A stretch of 64,000 nt of DNA from Drosophila pseudoobscura (taxonomy: Eukaryota > Arthropoda > Insecta > Diptera > Drosophilidae). Under the pieces are notes generated by a model. The model made no database searches. It was not told the DNA's origin and saw nothing but the letters and a program-made list of their open reading frames with translations. Numbering within the stretch: the first letter of the stretch is position 1; every line of letters begins with the position of its first letter. This document shows, piece after piece, positions 22,785 through 35,294 of the stretch. The stretch covers positions 43,849,869 through 43,913,868 of the forward strand of contig NC_046683.1 in assembly GCF_009870125.1 (NCBI RefSeq), in the 5' to 3' direction. Made by a program: the position numbers and the translations under genes.

Positions 22785-23873
22785 GTAAGTGCAATGGTGG
22801 TGTGAAAAGCGTGCGGCCACATATTTCTTGCCAGATTTTCCACTACAGTTACTGGGCGGCGCTGATAATGATATACGATTCGACCATTTTTAAAATTTCA
22901 TGAAATCAACATTCCAACTCACACTTGCAGCTGTGCTGTGCTGTGCGAGTGTGCGTGTCCGAGCGAGTGTGTGTGCCAGAGCGAGACAACCACTGTGATC
23001 GCATTAGTTGCTGTCATTTGGGCTTCTTCTGAAAGCAAATCTCCTCGGGCCTGGTGTTTGTCACGTAAAACGCTAAACGTTGATGGTTATTAAAAACGTA
23101 CGGTGCAAATTGTATCTCTATGTACCAGCTCAGAACAGCCATTTCCGCACGTGTTGCAAATTGATTGAACCCTGCCTCTGAAGCACTGCTGTGTGAGACA
23201 GTGTGAGTGTGAAAAACAGCTGGTACAGCCGCCTTCAGCTAGGCCACCACTGCCGCTCCATGCCTCAAAGACTACGCATTATCCTGGTAGTGGTGGTGGT
23301 TGTTCTGGCATTGGGTTACACCTTTCTTTCTTTCCTCTGCATTGCTATGCATTTGTAGTTGTGTTGGTAATTGCGCTGCGCCTTTTGGTTTCGTTTCTCT
23401 TTCTCTTTGGAATCGCCCTTTTTTCTTGTGCCGATAGCATAGCATAGCAGCTGCTTGCAGGGCATTAGAGTTGCCCGCTAAGCGGTTTCTGCTAACCTTA
23501 AACCCCCTAAAGAGCTGAAAACGCAAGCTCCAATATTCATATAGCCCATAGAAAGAGTAATCTTTTTATATGTTTCGAGTTTAATTAAACTGAAAATCAA
23601 AGTCAAACTGCGATTAGATAGAGGCACTTCAAAAATCAAGCTATATTCTGCGGGAATAAAGCCAAATTGACAGCACTGTCTGGCAGGCCATAAATCGCTG
23701 CACCATTTTCTTTTATTGGTTGTACTCTGTATGTGTGTGTATGTGCGTGTTTGTGTGTGTGTGGCAAGTGAATCCTGTTTTTCCTTGAAACCAGTTTTCG
23801 CATCGTTCCCAGCAAGGTGCGAGAACAAACCCCTCTAATCCATTGAATATTATTCTCTCTCCGACTCTCACAG
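22785..23873 (+). other. Putative 5'-UTR intron of akirin
   Basis: Donor GTAAGT at 22785-22790 and acceptor CTCTCACAG ending at 23873 bracket it, placing akirin's ATG in the second exon. It contains short GT-rich runs (22930-22980, 23728-23763) and no nested gene that I can support. Confidence 0.5.
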
Positions 23874-23989
23874 GGAACGACGCTTCGAACAGCAGCTGTG
23901 CAACAACTGTGGCAATAATCAGAAACTTTACAGAAAATTTACACAGCTACAAATTTATCAACTTTTCACCGGGAACCTTAACAATATCG

Positions 23990-24734
23990 ATGGCCTGTGC
24001 AACACTGAAACGCGCCTTAGACTGGGAGTCGATGAACCAGCGTCCTCCCAAGCGTAGGCGTTGCAATCCCTTCGGCCAGGCGGGCAGCAACTCCCCGTCG
24101 CGGGACCGTGATGGACCCACCATCTCTTCGGGGATAACGCAGACGCCCAGCAATCGCTATGCCAAAGACAGCACCGAGCCCAGCCCATTCTCGGAGGCCA
24201 GTCTGGCCAAGATGTCGCCTGGTAAGAACGTTGTAACTTTGTTGGTTTCGCCGGTGAGGTACACACCTAAATAATGTCCTTAATCGCCATTCACCTGCAG
24301 ACAAAATGGCCGAGAACTTGTGCAACGAAATCAAAAGACTGCACAAGCGCAAGCAATTGCCGATCACAGCGGCCGCCATTGAGCGCATGCAGGACTCCGA
24401 GTCGAGCGGCTCCGAAATGGGACCGGAGAGCCCGCGCCGCCCGGACAGCCCACCGAACCTGATGCGCCACGGCGAGAAGGCGCTGTTCACATTCAAACAG
24501 GTGCAGCTCATATGCGAGAGCATGATCAAGGAGCGCGAAAATCAGCTGCGCGAGCGGTACGAGTCCGTGCTGACCACCAAGCTGGCCGAGCAGTACGATG
24601 CCTTTGTGAAATTCACGTACGACCAGATACAGCGTCGTTACGAGGCAGCGCCTAGCTGTAAGTTCCTCTGGGCTGTAATTATTATTGTGAATATACATTT
24701 TCTAATCACCTTTGTCGTTTCAGACTTGTCGTAA
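23990..24734 (+). CDS. akirin: Akirin, nuclear cofactor of NF-kB/Relish and Twist transcription
   Basis: Three exons, 23990-24221, 24301-24657 and 24724-24734, encode 199 aa. The start MACATLKRALDWESMNQRPP and the nuclear localisation signal RPPKRRRCNP (about 18-27) are essentially identical to known akirins. A disordered Ser/Pro region follows, then the conserved helical C-terminus (ALFTFKQVQLICESMIKERE, AEQYDAFVKFTYDQIQRRY). The last residues, YLS, come from an 11-bp terminal exon completed across a phase-1 junction. Akirin bridges transcription factors to the SWI/SNF (Brahma) complex in the Imd immune response and in myogenesis. The long 3' UTR, with AT repeats and poly-A runs, extends to about 26,070, where AATAAA-type signals occur. 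Confidence 0.97.
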
Positions 24735-25308
24735 GGCTGCGTGAGCTTTTATGCCACACCAAAAAAAAAAAAAGAAAAAAGAAAAAAGAAATTAATTGCA
24801 CTACGATCTTATGTGACGGTAGATCTACCGCGACAACAACAGCCCTCATTTAAACTAAATCAAGAAATAAGGAAACTAAACAACAAAACAAAAAAACAAC
24901 AACTTACACATGCATACATACAAACATTGTATTTATGTTATATATTTTGAAATATACGCGAAGGAAGCAGTTATGGTTTACGACTAGAATTACATTATAT
25001 ACTGTATTTGGCTAGCGCTAGGCCTAGGCGCTAGGGGATGAATAGCATAGCGGCAGGCAACAAGCCACAACCGATAAAACAAAACAAAACAAAACCAATA
25101 CATAATCTGTTGTTATATTTATGTTTTCACATAACGCGAAAATGACAAAAAAAAAAATATCTAGTGCGAAGGACTATACAAACAGACAGGAGATCCGAGA
25201 TGAGATGAGATGAAAAGAGAAGAGTGGTGCATCCGTAGAGAGAATGATGAATGATTCAATGAAACCTCAAGTAGCTTCGTGCATAACAGACAGAATTACA
25301 CTCACTCC

Positions 25309-25334
25309 CACACACACACACACACACACACACA
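25309..25334. repeat. (CA)n microsatellite in akirin 3' UTR
   Basis: Thirteen CA units within the extended 3' UTR. Confidence 0.9.
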
Positions 25335-25874
25335 ACTAGCATATAAGGTATTATATGATTATGAACGTATCGAACTATATTTTTTGTCGGAGTAGTAAAG
25401 ACGGAAGTGAAGAGAAAAAGAATGGATGGAACTACGCGAAGGAACTACATCAGAGTGAAGAGAGAGCTCAGCACACTACTCATGAAACACACACCATTCA
25501 TAGTTTATTTTTGCATATTAGTTGTACTATAGAGAAGGATTAATGAGTGCTTTCATCTCGAGTTATATCGTTTGTTAATTGTTTCCTCCTTTTGCTAGAA
25601 GATGACACACCAACTGAAACGTTTCGATTTGCTTTATATTTATATATAATACAAAACAAAAGGAAAACCCAACCCGGAAATGGAAACCGAGAGAAACAAA
25701 AAAAAAAAAAAAAAAAAAAAATACAAAAAACAAAACAAATAAAAACCCCAAAAAAAAAACAATACAAATGTTATTCTTTAAGTCAAAACTTGAACGCTTT
25801 CATATACGCTTGAGAAAAGACGTTTCATGTTCATAAAAACAATTTTTTTTTCACACCTTGGAGAGTATACACAA

Positions 25875-25970
25875 GAATATATATGCATATAACTACATAT
25901 ATATGTGCATGCGTGTATATATATATGTGTGTGTATATATATATATATAAATGATATATATATTTTTCAA
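25875..25970. repeat. TA/TGTA-rich block in akirin 3' UTR
   Basis: ATATATATG-type repeats with interspersed TGTG units. Such TGTA-containing stretches can serve as Pumilio-type or AU-rich regulatory elements, though none was confirmed. Confidence 0.6.
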
Positions 25971-27461
25971 TTACCGCAATCATACATACTTTAAATTAGT
26001 AATTTAAACTTACAATTAGTAAAGAAATGCCATTTTTATATTAAAAAACCAACAAAAATAAAACAATGAATTGTAGAAGCCCCCTTTGGTCTTTCATTTT
26101 ACCGAACTGATCTGTGTCGCTGAAACGTAAGATTCCATCATTACTCCTATAAGCTACCACCATTCTGTCCGATAATAATTATTTAATAACACAACTTGTA
26201 CCACAAATGGCCTAAAATCTATAACTGAATAAACTCGACAAATGACTCAAACTCAATAATATTTTGCGCGATGCTGCTGCTATCATCGTCCCATGTATGC
26301 TAATCCATCAGTTCATCATTCAACAGGGACTGGTTTTGCATTGGTCGAGTGTTTTGAATAGGCAAAAAACCAGCGGACATTGGCAAGGGGAGCCATCTGT
26401 CTCTCCCTCTCTCTCTTTCTCGTGGCTATGTCTTGTTGCCTTCCTTTTGCACGAGAAAGAGTGTGTGAGATGGAGAGAATGAGTAAGCGCATGGAATGGA
26501 TTTGTTAATTCTGGCTATAATAATGGTCCCATCTTTAAAATTGTCTGACGAAAAGCCACAGTCTTTCCTCCTTTATGATATCAAATTTGGTTGCTCTAGC
26601 CCTCTAGCCCTCTATAGGGTCGGAAACGTTGCCTTCTGGTTGTTCCACCACAAATCGAATATACCCCTTCAACGTTCTGTTTTTGGATTAAGAGAGTTCT
26701 ACCTTAATTCCTTTCCAGAACGTGGGGACTCTTGAAAGCGTTGCTCAGAACAGACGATTTATGCGGAAATAAAGCTGATCCACAAGCGAAACTACTATCT
26801 TCAGTGCCAAAACTCATAACCCTTTTATTACCAATGCGCCCGCAATGTGGTCAGTATCTCCCTCCGATTTCTCTGAGAATATTCGTAAGGATTTATTGAT
26901 TTTTGATTTTTTGTGTGCGTTCAACAAAATTTTTCTCAGCTTAAGACTAAATAACTAAAAATACACTTGTTTTACATGCTTACAATTATAAAAAATGTTT
27001 TAAAGAAGTCTTCAATAATAAATACATTTAGTTCAAAGCTTTGTTGAACGGAATGAGGAGGGATTATGATTAATTGCTGGCTGCTCTATCGCCCGGGCAG
27101 AACATCGGCCGGCGAATAGGGTTTCATTTTTCAAAATAATACGTTAATTAAGGACCGATCGGGAAAGGCTAGGCTCTGACATCCTGGAGCTGGGGGACAC
27201 ACATGCACCCGGAAGGCACTACGAATGGTAGAATGCAGAGAGAGGGAGAGGGAGAGGGAGAGAGAGATAGAAGGAGATAGGGCACACTTACAGGGGAGCT
27301 GAGCTGTAATGTGGGAAGGGGTTTAATGTAGGTTTCGAAATAAAAATATCAGTCGGTGTGGTTTTTTGTTTCAGCATTTTTTTGCTTTACGAAGAACGGC
27401 ATCGGTAAATGGATTTGAGAGTGTCGGGCCATGCCCCTTGGAAGAGCCAAATGGCTGTGAA

Positions 27462-30368
27462 TCATAGCACCTTCTTCTCCCGCATCGGCGGTTCGTTGTA
27501 GAGCGTCTGGGCCGAGGTCTCGCTGGCACTTGAGGTGTAGGGGTCAAGGCTGACATCTCTGACACCGCCATTCATGTTCTGTGCCTGGAATTGAGTTGTG
27601 GTCGATGCACTGGACACCGGTGTCACCATGCCACTCGTGCTGCTCGGCGTCTGCCGCGAATTGTAGCCGAATTGTAGGAATCTTTCCGATTCGCTGCCAA
27701 ATATATGCAACGATGATTTGGCGGACAGATGTCTCTCCATATAGTAGCGATATGCTCCCCCCATCATTAGGTCCTTGGCCTTGAATATCTGTTCTATCAG
27801 GCCATTGATCAGGGTCCCGGGCGTGTCAAATTCGTTCGGCACTATCCCCTGTACGCTGCTCTCGAAGTAGCTGAACATGGGGAACCAAATGCGCGTCCGA
27901 TTCGAGTCGCTTTGCATGAGAGCCTGCGTGAGGAACAGATGAGAACGGTTGCAAATGGAATGGAGCTGGAATGAGGCCACCTACCCTGTTGTTCGCCAGC
28001 GTGTGGTAGTACAGGAATAGACGCGAGGTGATGTAAAAGGCCACAAACACATCGATGGAGTAGTGCTCATGGGCGGCCAATATGAAGAAGATTCCAAACA
28101 TGTTCAACAGCCAGGTGAGTGTGTGCAGAAAGTATAGATTGCGTGGCGTGTCTAAAATGAATGTAGGAAGTCGAGAGTCGAGTCAGTCAATCAATGAATA
28201 CCTTTTGCCAGCACTCACATTCTGTGATGAAAAAGTTGAGCAGTGTCAGGGCAACCGTGTGGCCACTGAACATGTAGTCGCCACACGTCCGCACGCCCTG
28301 TATCGACATGCCCAATCCGCTCCAGATGCGATAGGCGCGGGTCATGCGCATGAGCAGGGCACCCAACATATCCACGTTGGTATCGTCGATGGCAAAGTCC
28401 TTCTGATTGCACTGCAGATGTGTGCCCGGCACACTCAGGGACGTGATCAGCATGGTCACGCAGCGCAGTAGGAAGACGGTGCCGGCCAGCGCAAAGAAAC
28501 GCCGCAGCAGCACCATTCTGTACTTGTGGAAGATCAGGACAATCAGCCAAATAGTGAACAGCAGCGATCCCGTGATCTCGCACATGTTGAAGGCCCAGGG
28601 AATGTGCGGCACGTTGTCGAGGAAGATGTCCGGCAACGGCGGGTAGCGCTTCATATCCGGAACGCGCTCGTGTACAATCACCATAACGAACGACGTTATC
28701 CAGGTCACGACAAACGAGTAACCTGCAATAGAAACTCGGTTAGTGAGCTGATCAAGATACGATAAAGAAATTCATTCTAGGAATTGTTCTTAGATCATTT
28801 TCAATTTAAAATATTTTTTTTTTTTGAAGAGAAAGACAATAAGGAAAGGAATAAGGATTCAAAATGTCCGCCAGTTGGATTCTTATCGATTACAACTAGA
28901 AAAGAGAGAGAGAGATCGCTACATTTTTGACAGAAAGGAGACATAGCTTTCATCTCTAACCATAAATCAACGGTGAAGTCTGCAGTGTTTGTGTGAGAGA
29001 GAGAAAACTAGCATTGCAAAGTGAGAAGAGAAGGCGAATTTCCATCCCTAGTCAGGAATAAACGGTCAAGATTCCCATTGGAATACGCTGGAAGTAACCT
29101 TCGAGCAATTCTGATTGCTTTTACACGTTACCCCACTGTGTATGCTTCTGTAATGCGAGTGTTTACTGTGTTCGAGTGAAGCAAGACGGCAGCAGTTTGA
29201 AGGGTACACACACTCGTGAGTATGATAAACAAAAATATACCACAAAATAAAACGACATTTGAAATTTAATGCACGCAAAGTTACACAAAGACGGCTGTTC
29301 GGCTGAAAATTCCCCTGCATATCGGTACGACGCTACGAGTGGGGTGGGGGGCCAGAACGAGAGGGGGGTAGCCGAGCGAGCGGCGTTTCCACATAACCTC
29401 CAATGCAGACCGAAATAAATATCAGTAACGCGCGTCACCAGAGCACTATACTATGAACACTACTACTCTATAATTAACATAATAATTGAAGTGACGTATG
29501 TGGGAAAGAGTGCGGCATTGAACTTTTGATAGCACACACTCCCACTCATGACTGAAACAGCTGATAGCGAGAATACGGGTGATGGATTGAAGGGAAATGG
29601 TTGCTCTCTCTCTCTCTCTCTCTCCCTTTCTACACAGTTGGCACACGACCGATAAGGAGAAACAATCAATGAACAATTGACCTTCACAATTGACTAGAAA
29701 ACTACCTGCATGCCAAGTGGCTACTCACCTAAGCTCATGGCGGTTTTAAAGTACTCTGGGGCTACGGAGCCTCTACCCATGCGCAAATACGTCTCGCAGT
29801 CGGACACATAGCTGGGGCAGTCTAACGGCCGTGGCGGCGGACAGGCGCATGACAAGGGCGGACCAACGGATCCAATCAGCTGCTGCGATAAGGATTTCTG
29901 TGGCAGGCCGGTCATCAGGGGGTCGTCTTCCACGGAGGCGCAGCTGTGCTTCACCAGCTTCTGGAGCCTGAAGAGAGCCATCCAGAACTTTTTGAGCTCG
30001 CCAAATGAGAGCTTGTAGTCCAGGTTGTAGCGCAGGGCCCGGACATCCTCCTCGGTAAGGGCCAGCAGCACCTCGCCATCAATGAGTTCGTCGCGCATGC
30101 AACCAATTAGGATTTCGGAGAAGTTCTCCATAGTGGCCCAGTTTACCACTTCGTCCAGCCCCCAGAGAGCCACTTTACAAGGATCCGCTGGGTCGCTGGC
30201 CTCTAGTGTCTTGATCACGGCGGGGTTGCCGATGGTCACGCGCGAATGGCTCTTCTCTGGTGGCCCCTGATCCTGTGGCATTTCCACTTCTCCGCCGTTC
30301 ATACGTTGCGGCGAGGCCTGCCCTGCTTGCTGCTGAGTCACTAACTGACAAATTTCACCGTCGCACAT
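27462..30368 (-). CDS. SMSr: Sphingomyelin synthase-related / ceramide phosphoethanolamine synthase (SAMD8-like)
   Basis: Four exons, 30368-29729, 28722-28219, 28151-27985 and 27923-27462, encode 590 aa. The start [10 protein letters not shown] is the first true ATG of the frame. Residues about 66-135 are a SAM domain ([20 protein letters not shown]). Six membrane helices follow. The lipid-phosphatase-type catalytic motifs are [10 protein letters not shown] (His368) and [17 protein letters not shown] (His411, Asp415), the full His-His-Asp triad of the SMS family. The Ser/Thr-rich C-terminal tail ends MREKKVL. SMSr makes ceramide phosphoethanolamine in the ER and acts as a ceramide sensor. Intron 1 (28723-29728) is about 1 kb. 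The gene is divergent from smid and convergent with akirin. Confidence 0.95.
28723..29728 (-). other. SMSr intron 1
   Basis: Contains a TC run (29604-29626), GA-rich stretches (28900-28915) and a G-rich patch (29338-29372). No nested gene recognised. Confidence 0.7.
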
Positions 30369-30841
30369 TGTTGAAGCTTTCTTTTTTCGTTCCCTTATTG
30401 CTGCCACTTTTGATTTATCCACTGCTTTTAGATTTTGTTCTTAGATCATCGTTTAGTGCATCATTTTAAACGACGGCACGCACTTGTTTCGACGGCTGGC
30501 TGCAGTACATAGCACGAATTTTTTTTTCTTCTGCTTACAGCATTTCTTGATGTAAAGCACATTTAATTTTGCAACTTATAAATTCCAGCGCCTACTTCGG
30601 GTTTTCGTTGTTTTCGACAGCGGTAAAGGGGCAAGGGGCAGCACCAGCTGTTCGAGCAGTGAGGGTAAACGACGAAATATACCCCACTTTGGCGCGCAGC
30701 TCTAGCGACTTTCCAGTCGATAATGTTTTTAGGGCTGTCTTTCCCAGCTAGCTAATAATATTAAACTTCGGCTTATCGAAATTAAGGATTATTATTTCCG
30801 ACTATGAACAGAACACTAGGGGGGCTTTTGTGAACTAAGTT
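30369..30841. promoter_or_regulatory. SMSr upstream region
   Basis: 5' UTR and promoter side of SMSr. I see no TATA box and no Motif 1 in the SMSr orientation. CAGTCGATAATG (30714-30725) is an imperfect DRE-like site. The dispersed repeat begins immediately to the right. Confidence 0.4.
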
Positions 30842-31160
30842 CGTTTTTTCATCGGTATATTTACGGTATATTTTGAAAACAGAGCGGTATATTTCACTAT
30901 ATTTCTGAGGGTTAGACGGTATATATTTCCTTTACTTTTTATATTCTTATCCAGTAGAAATCGTGTAGAAATGCCATTTAGGGCCGCGACTCAGGCCATC
31001 AAAATCTCAATTCTTCTAAAAATCTCGGCAAAAAGTGTATAACGGAGGTTTTTCACACTGGAGGGCTTATCTGAAAAAAAGCGGCCAAAAATTTGTATAT
31101 AGGGGAAGTACACGTTTCCCCTTGAAGTTGCGCTTCTGGTAATTACGTAAAAATGTATTT
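30842..31160 (+). repeat. Dispersed promoter-associated repeat, copy 3
   Basis: Starts with CGGTATATTTACGGTATATT, then TATTTCTGAGGGTTAGACGG. From 30956 to 31156 it aligns with 22074-22316 in the same orientation. It abuts copy 4, so the smid upstream region holds two stacked pieces of the family. Confidence 0.65.
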
Positions 31161-31194
31161 GACCTGAAGCAAACGTGTCGTTATCGCGTAGTTA

Positions 31195-31500
31195 TCATGT
31201 ACAAAATTAATTTAATAGAAATGGTTGAAATTTTTTGTTCAAACCTTGTTTTAGTCAAAATAAAATAAGTGAGAGTACTTAAAATTGATCTTATAGAAAA
31301 TATATTTATCAATGCGATAAAACTATGTGGGCAGAGCTGAGGGTTCTATCTAGTTAGTAATATTCGACGGAACATCAAAAAGATGAATATATATATTAGA
31401 ACTTGAATTCGTCAGTATATTGACGGTATATTTTTAAAATGAGATGGTATATATCAGTATATTTCTGAGGGTCGGACAGTAAATTTGTTCGATAAACCCG
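31195..31500 (+). repeat. Dispersed promoter-associated repeat, copy 4 (reads into smid)
   Basis: Matches copy 1 in inverted orientation. Shared segments in order are AAACCTTGTTTTAGTCAAAA-like, GTGGGCAGAGCTGAGGGTTC, CTATCTAGTTAGTAATATTC, GAACTTGAATTCG, then ACGGTATATTTTTAAAATGA. It ends with TATTTCTGAGGGTCGGACAG and runs straight into Motif 1 at 31501. Confidence 0.7.
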
Positions 31501-31511
31501 TGGTCACACTG
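31501..31511 (+). promoter_or_regulatory. Motif 1 core promoter element of smid
   Basis: TGGTCACACTG, a perfect YGGTCACACTR match 89 bp before the smid ATG. This implies a TATA-less housekeeping promoter with a short 5' UTR. Confidence 0.8.
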
Positions 31512-31599
31512 ATTTCGACGGCGTCTTTTGCTTTTGCGGTAATATAAATTTGTTCTCGTGTGCAATTTTTCATTTATTTTAGATGTTAGATTTCAGAAT

Positions 31600-34500
31600 A
31601 TGAAGAAATCCAAGCCACTGCTTCACGACCATCTGATTACGATTCGAGTGAAAAAGGTGAGGGTCGCAAGCACTTGAATCTCATTTTCCCCGATAGCTGC
31701 TACCCGGCAAAACTGAGCCAGATGCAGCTGCGAAATAAGAAATGCGAAAATGAGGACGAAACAAGGTTAGGTCGCAGATTGGAGTTGCTAATTTTTGTTG
31801 TTTTCTACTGCAGTATCTCGAGGAGCACATTGGCGAGACCTATCTGGATGTGAAATTGATGACCAAGGAGTTGATGAGCAAATATCCAGAGTATTCGCGT
31901 CGCAAGTTCGGACCATTTAGACAGCTTGTGCATCAAGGTACACGCTCTGGCAGCTTTTAAAGCTTCGCATGTGCAGTCGCAATTAATGGCCCATATGTTT
32001 GTTTTCTTGTTTTGTTTCCAGCATTTACCATTATCTCAGACAGCTATAATTTGGACAAGGTTAGCAGCTCGGAGGAAGAGTGCCCAAGCGAGGAGTCCGA
32101 GCCCCCTACTAACAGTTTGATGAACAACATGATGAATAGCCTGTACAGTCAGCAGACGAAGCCACAGGCCCCCAAGTCGATCCCTGAGCCCATTGACATA
32201 TCCAGTGGCGATGAAATCGAGGATGATTCGCCCTCCTCTACCGCAAACGGCGAAGCGCCCCAGGCCCCGCCACCGCCAGTAATCAACAGCAATTCACTGA
32301 AACGCCTGATGGGAGATATGCCGGAAACCAAGCTCCCGGGGCCAAAAAAAGGTGAGCTTAGCGAGCACAATAGACTCGAGGAATAGGTGGTATTTAACCG
32401 TGTTCCTTTTTTTTATTAGTAGCTAAGTTAAATCTAAATATCATTCAAGGGCCTGGCAAAGACCCAGCACAGAAATGTGAGTAATTCTGCGTTCTTTTCC
32501 ATAAATATTAGTTACAAACTTTGCCTTCAGTCCATTCAGGTTCAGGTGGCACTGGCAAGAACCACTCTGATGTCCGCTCACGCAAAGATCAGCGTAATCC
32601 GCCAATGCTCTACAAGCAACAGCGACAGCAAAATCAGTCCCCATCGGACCGCCATTCGGGACGCTCGCGCAATTACAGAAAGGATCTGGAGTTGCAGCAA
32701 ATGACTGAAAGTTTCCGTGACCTTGGCGGCATGGATAGCACACTGAAGGAGCTTTGCGAAATGCTCATACACATCAAGTCGCCAGAATTCTATTTCCAAT
32801 TAGGGCTGCTGCCCTCAAGGGGTTTGCTGTTGCATGGTCCTCCGGGATGTGGCAAAACCTTTCTGGCTCGTGCCATTAGTGGGGTAAGTAGCGGTTTTCT
32901 GGCCTCAGCCTCCTAAGATTTCGATTATTCATAAAATCGTTTTATAAACAGCAATTGAAAATGCCCCTGCTGGAAGTGCCGGCCACAGAGCTCATTGGTG
33001 GCATCTCTGGGGAGTCTGAGCAGCGCATACGCGACGTTTTTGAGCATGCCATGGATTTTTCGCCCTGTGTGCTCTTCATCGATGAGATTGATGCCATCGC
33101 TGGCAATCGCCAGTGGGCCGCCAAGGACATGGAGCGTCGCATTGTCTCACAGCTGATTAGCAGCATGGATAACTTGAAGGCCACAGAATTCGGCCAGTCT
33201 GTGATCGTTATTGCGGCCACCACGCGTCCCGATGTCATCGACCCCGCTCTGCGTCGCATTGGCCGCCTTGATCATGAAATCGCCTTACACATACCATCGC
33301 GCAAGGAGCGACGGGAGATCTTGCGCATACAATGCGAGTCTCTGTCCGTCGACCCGAAGCTCAACTACGACAAGATTGCGGAGCTGACGCCCGGCTATGT
33401 GGGCGGCGATTTGATGGCACTGGTCTGCCGTTCCGCCGCCGTTGCCGTCAAGCGCCGGTCGATGAAGAAGTTCCGTGAGCTACACGTGGCCAGCGAGAAG
33501 AACATGGCCACAGTCGAGCTGGACGATGATGAAACCAATGACGAGACTGTTTTAGGCGGCAAGGCCGAAGCAAAGACAGAAGGGGCCAAGGCCGATGGCG
33601 CCAAAGACGTGGAGGAGACATCCGGAGACAAGAGCGATAAAGACAAGTCGGACGGGGAGAATCTTAATAAATCCGATAGCGACAATGCAGAGAAAGGTGC
33701 CGAAGGAGCTACCAACGGAAAGACGCCTGGCAAACCTTCAAACGCTGCCATGGATGTGGATGAGAATGAAGAGAAGCCACTGACAGACGAGAAGAAGGCT
33801 TCCGACAATGATTACTACGAGCCCACACTGGCCGAGCTGACCAACTTTCTGGACAATCCGCCAGAAGAGTTCTACGATCCCAATTTCTGTGTCACTTTAG
33901 CTGACTTCATGGCCGCCATTAAAGTGACGCAGCCATCGGCCAAGCGCGAAGGATTTATCACCGTGCCAGACACCACCTGGGAGGATATTGGGGCGCTGCA
34001 GGACATACGCGATGAGCTTAAGCTTGCGGTCCTAGCTCCGGTCAAGTATCCGGAGAAACTGGAGCGCCTTGGCTTGACTGCACCATCTGGCGTGCTGCTA
34101 TGCGGTCCACCTGGTTGTGGCAAGACCCTGCTGGCCAAAGCCATAGCCAATGAGGCGGGCATCAACTTTATTTCGGTGAAGGGCCCAGAGCTGATGAACA
34201 TGGTGAGTCCCCCAACCGCAGATAGCTCCTTCCCCTACTAATTGTCCTACCTGTCTTGCAGTATGTTGGCGAGAGTGAGCGTGCTGTGCGCTCCTGCTTC
34301 CAACGGGCTCGCAACTCGGCTCCCTGCGTCATCTTTTTCGATGAGTTCGACTCGCTGTGCCCCAAACGATCCGAGGGTGGCGATGGCAACAACTCGGGCA
34401 CGCGCATTGTCAACCAGCTGCTCACCGAAATGGATGGCGTGGAGGAGCGCAAAGGAGTCTACATTCTGGCTGCGACCAATAGACCAGACATTATCGATCC

Positions 34501-35015
34501 GGCTATTCTGCGTCCTGGTCGCTTGGACACTATACTGTATGTGGGACTGCCCGAGCAGAATGAACGCGCCGAGATTCTGAAGGCAAGCACCAAGGTGAGC
34601 GTATTTAAGCAGTTCGATTTTGCTGAGCGATAAAGCCTAATCCGACTCTGCACAGAATGGAACGCGTCCTGTTATGGCCGATGATGTGGATCTAGATGAT
34701 TTGGCTGCACAAACCGAGGGCTATACCGGTGCCGATTTGGCTGGGCTGGTCAAGCAGGCCTCCATGTATGCCTTGCGCCAGGCCCTGGCTGAGGACGATG
34801 ACAACCTGGACGGCTTGTGTGTGCGCCGTCAGCACTTCAAGGATGCCTTGCAGCAGCTACGTCCCTCAGTCAGTGAGCAGGTAAGACAGGCGCCCGGCAA
34901 CAAACCTCAGGCACGGCCTAATTCTCGAACTTTCCATTTGCAGGATCGCAAAGTGTACGAAAAACTGCGCCAGAAGTATGCCGCACCTCGGCTGCCAGCG
35001 TTCGATGCTAAGTAA
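31600..35015 (+). CDS. smid: smallminded, tandem AAA ATPase (NVL/Rix7 family)
   Basis: Nine exons join in frame: 31600-31656, 31814-31937, 32022-32351, 32450-32476, 32531-32883, 32952-34202, 34262-34594, 34656-34880, 34944-35015 (923 aa). Exon 4 is only 27 bp. It has a short N-terminal helical domain and an acidic Ser-rich linker, then AAA module D1 with Walker A GPPGCGKT at 282-289 and Walker B ending FIDE at 339-342. An acidic insertion of about 100 residues sits between the modules. D2 has Walker A GPPGCGKT at 682-689 and Walker [11 protein letters not shown] at about 736-745. Sensor and arginine-finger regions ([33 protein letters not shown]) are intact. NVL/Rix7 ATPases extract assembly factors such as Nsa1 from pre-60S ribosomes in the nucleolus; smid mutants have few neuroblasts. 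Confidence 0.96.
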
Positions 35016-35294
35016 ATCTCAACAAGAATATATTTGTTGCATTAGTCGTTAAACAAAAACCCCCACCCCCCACAGAAACCCAATCAATATTAAGAGAAAG
35101 GCAAAGAATTTCTGTAAAGAAACGAATATGTTACGACCCACACATCCCATTCAAACGATTGATTATTCAGACAAAACTAATTAAAAGCCCAATCCAAAGG
35201 TATAACCTGGGAAACCAAACCATCCATCCCAGTGGACGTTGGCCAACACATTTAATTTTTTAACTAGCGCAGGGGACAATTAGACAACAAAAAT

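Larger units (their letters stand above)
24735..27461. other. akirin 3' UTR and convergent intergenic region
   Basis: Contains long A-rich runs (24761-24790; 25699-25722), a CA run (25309-25334), a TATA/TGTA-rich block (25875-25970) and AATAAA-like signals near 26055. A GGGAGA-rich run (27237-27267) lies close to the SMSr 3' end. No further gene is supported. Confidence 0.65.

Noticed and set aside
30369-30422. N-terminal extension of SMSr (VDKSKVAAIRERKKKAST before the chosen Met)
   Set aside because: It would need a GTG start; the first ATG at 30368-30366 gives the expected SMSr N-terminus.
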